The notes under the pieces are model-generated. The model searched no databases. It was not told the DNA's origin and saw only the letters and a program-made list of their open reading frames with translations. Below are positions 62,134 to 64,000 of a DNA stretch of 64,000 bases, piece by piece. Within the stretch, counting starts at the first letter, position 1. Every line of letters begins with the position of its first letter. This DNA is from Comamonas sp. lk (GTDB lineage: Bacteria > Pseudomonadota > Gammaproteobacteria > Burkholderiales > Burkholderiaceae_C). The stretch is from positions 1 through 64,000 of the forward strand of contig CAMELV010000011.1 of NCBI GenBank assembly GCA_945925985.1, in the 5' to 3' direction. The position numbers were made by a program, and so were the translations under genes.

Positions 62134-62757
62134 TCATGCTCTCTTTTCCATCAGGAACCACGTGATGTCATCTTGCGGGAAACTTGGATCTCGCCGATAC
62201 GCAAAGCCGTAATCAACTAAAACCATTTTGGGGTGGCGGTCCAAAATATCACCCGCAAAATCACGCTTAAACAGGCGGTCGCGATGCTCGCGATAAGGAA
62301 TAGTGACTGGCGACGGATTGTAGTATTCTGCGACCAGCAGATATTTGCCACAGGTCAAGACTAATTTGTCGTAAACCCCTGGTAACTCTTCGGGATTGAT
62401 ATGAATGAGAACTCCTTTGATAAGGGTCAGATCCCACGTCTTCTGCGGTACAAAGTCAAGGATGGATCCTTGGTGCACATGGGCCGACGAAATAACCTTG
62501 GCAAGTTCGGCTGCAGCTTCGGCATTGATCTCAATGCCATCCTGTTCTTGCAGTGGATACAGCAGTTTTAACGCCTTTAGATTCATGCCAATATTAGCGC
62601 CGAACTCAATGCAAGTGTTCAGGCCATGAGCTTGCCGTAATGCCTTGCTAAAAAAATTCAGATTTGAAGCTAATAAGGAATCCCCCTGATTGCGTTGACT
62701 GTATTGTGTGCCAAAATCACCGGCCCAAAATGCTTCCTGTTCAGTTTTATAGGACAT
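62134..62757 (-). CDS. Pseudaminic-acid-biosynthesis-associated methyltransferase
   Basis: 207 residues. KTEQEAFWAGDFGTQYSQRN at the start, then the SAM-binding CIEFGANIGMNLKALK and LIKGVLIHINPEELPGVYDKL (outline). The family is repeatedly found in pse clusters and is annotated as pseudaminic acid biosynthesis-associated methylase; its acceptor is not established to my knowledge. It sits between pseF and the amidotransferase and shares their lower GC. Methylation of the amidino or another position of the sugar is plausible. Confidence 0.85.
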   Translation of the reverse strand: MSYKTEQEAFWAGDFGTQYSQRNQGDSLLASNLNFFSKALRQAHGLNTCIEFGANIGMNLKALKLLYPLQEQDGIEINAEAAAELAKVISSAHVHQGSILDFVPQKTWDLTLIKGVLIHINPEELPGVYDKLVLTCGKYLLVAEYYNPSPVTIPYREHRDRLFKRDFAGDILDRHPKMVLVDYGFAYRRDPSFPQDDITWFLMEKRA

Positions 62758-62769
62758 GGTGTTCTCTGT

Positions 62770-63468
62770 TTAGGCAGGTGCTGTTGTTTGATGGATAACA
62801 CGGTGCATCAGTTCGGCACGCTTCCAGTCATCCGGGGTGTCGATGTCAATGACTCGCCAATTTGGGATGACAAAACCAGAGCCGTTGCTATGGATTTTCG
62901 GTTTTGACTGCCACGCATGGCTACTGCCCCAATAGAACTGGCCTGCATCGTAGTAGGCTGCTTCTGTGTCTTGCGTCCTGGTAAGTTCAAATTCCGGATA
63001 AAACGGTTGCATCTGACCAGTCTCCAACATCCTCATGGCACGCCCGATGGCGGCGGGGTATTCGGCTACTGGAAAACAATAATCTGATTGGCTATCCCGC
63101 AATTGTGAAAGTGCCCCGCTCAGGTCTTCGATGGTCAGTAAAGGCACACTGGGGTAGATACAGCAGACCTGATCAAATGTCCACCCGAGCTCGCCGAGAA
63201 CTTGAATGGCATGGGCAATGACGGGGACGGTCGCGACCTTGTCATTGGCCAGTTCTGCTGGGCGCTTAAACGGTATGTCTGCCCCCCAACTGTTCGCGAT
63301 GTGGGCGATCTCGTCGTCATCGGTAGACACGACAACACGGTCAAAAAGTCCCGATTTCCGAGCCGTTGTAATGGCATAGGCCAGCATTGGCTTGCCGCAG
63401 AAGTCTTTGATGTTTTTTCTTGGAATGCGCTTGCTGCCACCCCGCGCTGGAATGATGGCAATGTTCAT
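62770..63468 (-). CDS. pseF: Pseudaminic acid cytidylyltransferase
   Basis: 232 residues from ATG 63468 (MNIAIIPARGGSKRIPRKN), which carries the CTP-binding motif of CMP-sialic acid synthetases. STDDDEIAHIANSWGADIPFKRP and FPVAEYPAAIGRAM follow; the Pro-x-x-Ile-x-R-A segment is PseF-like. DIDTPDDWKRAELMHR closes the fold. It activates pseudaminic acid with CTP. An upstream in-frame extension overlaps pseC and is rejected. The start overlaps the pseC stop (ATGA). Confidence 0.9.
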   Translation of the reverse strand: MNIAIIPARGGSKRIPRKNIKDFCGKPMLAYAITTARKSGLFDRVVVSTDDDEIAHIANSWGADIPFKRPAELANDKVATVPVIAHAIQVLGELGWTFDQVCCIYPSVPLLTIEDLSGALSQLRDSQSDYCFPVAEYPAAIGRAMRMLETGQMQPFYPEFELTRTQDTEAAYYDAGQFYWGSSHAWQSKPKIHSNGSGFVIPNWRVIDIDTPDDWKRAELMHRVIHQTTAPA

Positions 63469-64000
63469 GACTCGATCGCAGTGCGCAGCGCGCCAACAAC
63501 TTGTGCTTGTTGCGAATTGTCCAGGGTTGGAAACATGGGAATACTGAGTGCCTCGCCGAAGTAGCGTTCTGCCTCCGGGCAATAGCCTGCTTTGAATCCC
63601 ATCTTTTCAAAGTAGGGGTGCCGGTAAACGGGTATGTAATGCAAGTTGACGATGATCTCTGCTGCGTGCAAAAGCTTATAAATTTGTCGCTGTGTTTTTT
63701 TGATGTCGCTCAAATTTAATCGGATCACGTACAAGTGGCGTGCTGAGTATCCGACATCATGTTGCCATGGCGTGGTAACGGGTAATGTGGCGAGTGATTC
63801 ATCGTAGCGCCGTGCGATGGCATGCCGTTTGGCAACATAGTCATCCAGTCGCTGCAGCTGACTTAACCCCAATGCAGCCTGAATGTCGGTCATGCGGTAA
63901 TTGAACCCCAAGTCAATTTGCTGGTAGTTCCAGATCTCCTGCGCTGGACGAGCCTGCATGTCTGTCACCGTGCTGCTGATGCCATGGCTGCGCAACAGGC
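63465..64000 (-). CDS. pseC: UDP-4-amino-sugar transaminase (PseC), C-terminal part
   Basis: Runs off the right edge; about 178 C-terminal residues are visible. WNYQQIDLGFNYRMTDIQAALGLSQL is the DegT/ArnB/PseC aminotransferase segment (outline), and HLYVIRLNLSDIKK, NLHYIPVYRHPYFEKMGF and SIPMFPTLDNSQQAQV are PseC-like. The PLP Lys lies outside the window. It transfers an amino group to C4 of the UDP-keto-sugar, upstream of PseH. PseB, the first enzyme, would be expected beyond the edge. Confidence 0.85.
   Translation of the reverse strand, partial: LLRSHGISSTVTDMQARPAQEIWNYQQIDLGFNYRMTDIQAALGLSQLQRLDDYVAKRHAIARRYDESLATLPVTTPWQHDVGYSARHLYVIRLNLSDIKKTQRQIYKLLHAAEIIVNLHYIPVYRHPYFEKMGFKAGYCPEAERYFGEALSIPMFPTLDNSQQAQVVGALRTAIES

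Overview
The window looks like a chromosome segment of a betaproteobacterium of the order Burkholderiales, most likely Comamonadaceae close to Rhodoferax or Polaromonas. This is an inference from the high-GC coding style, the TRAP and Liv transporter sets, the ppiC-bolA-yciB-msrB-selO block, and short interspersed repeats of a type I associate with that family. I saw no rRNA, tRNA, CRISPR array or intact prophage.

Region 1 (1-2740) is an accessory graveyard. It opens with the end of an IS21-like element. An apparently intact MazEF/PemIK-type toxin-antitoxin pair follows. Then come wrecks: an XRE-type regulator broken by an A6 slip and a deletion, a vapB lacking its N-terminus, a vapC lacking its middle and one catalytic acid, and the C-terminal tail of a large hemolysin-type/adhesin protein.

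Region 2 (2822-21347) is mainly a sugar-acid or hydroxy-acid uptake and catabolism locus, all on the plus strand. It has two enolase-superfamily dehydratase plus D-2-hydroxyacid dehydrogenase pairs, a GlcD/D-lactate-dehydrogenase-like flavoprotein, a GntR/UTRA regulator, two complete TRAP transporters, a short-chain dehydrogenase, a DMT exporter, and a two-gene 2-oxoacid dehydrogenase complex. In that complex the lipoyl domain sits on the fused E1 protein and is absent from E2. No E3 is present. A nitroreductase lies just upstream and an acyltransferase-family membrane protein downstream.

Region 3 (22182-27108, minus strand) is housekeeping: a periplasmic PpiC foldase, BolA, YciB, MsrB and SelO, then an FMN-dependent 2-hydroxyacid dehydrogenase. 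Region 4 (27227-44857) is a lipid/acyl-CoA locus: an acyl-CoA ligase, LivHMGF permease and ATPase genes without a binding protein, FadB-like and thiolase proteins and an acyl-CoA dehydrogenase. A minus-strand PAP2 phosphatase and GT39-like glycosyltransferase interrupt it. After them come two SDRs, a CurA-like reductase, a GST with C-terminal extension and an ElaA-like acetyltransferase.

Region 5 (44895-56939) holds a membrane GGDEF-EAL protein, a FeeM-like N-acyl transferase, Tex, an HDOD-patatin pair, and a three-gene group around an ion channel with two voltage-sensor domains and one pore. Region 6 (56998 to the right edge, minus strand) is a pseudaminic acid locus read leftward: pseC (cut by the edge), pseF, a methylase, a PseA-like amidotransferase with HisH- and HisF-like partners, a pseG-pseH fusion and pseI.

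Beyond the genes, two small repeat families stand out. One is a 48-bp element present in the same reading frame inside three unrelated genes, with a half copy inside tex. The other is a palindromic ATTCCC/GGGAAT-type repeat that brackets the acyl-CoA dehydrogenase gene and supplies codons to its neighbours.
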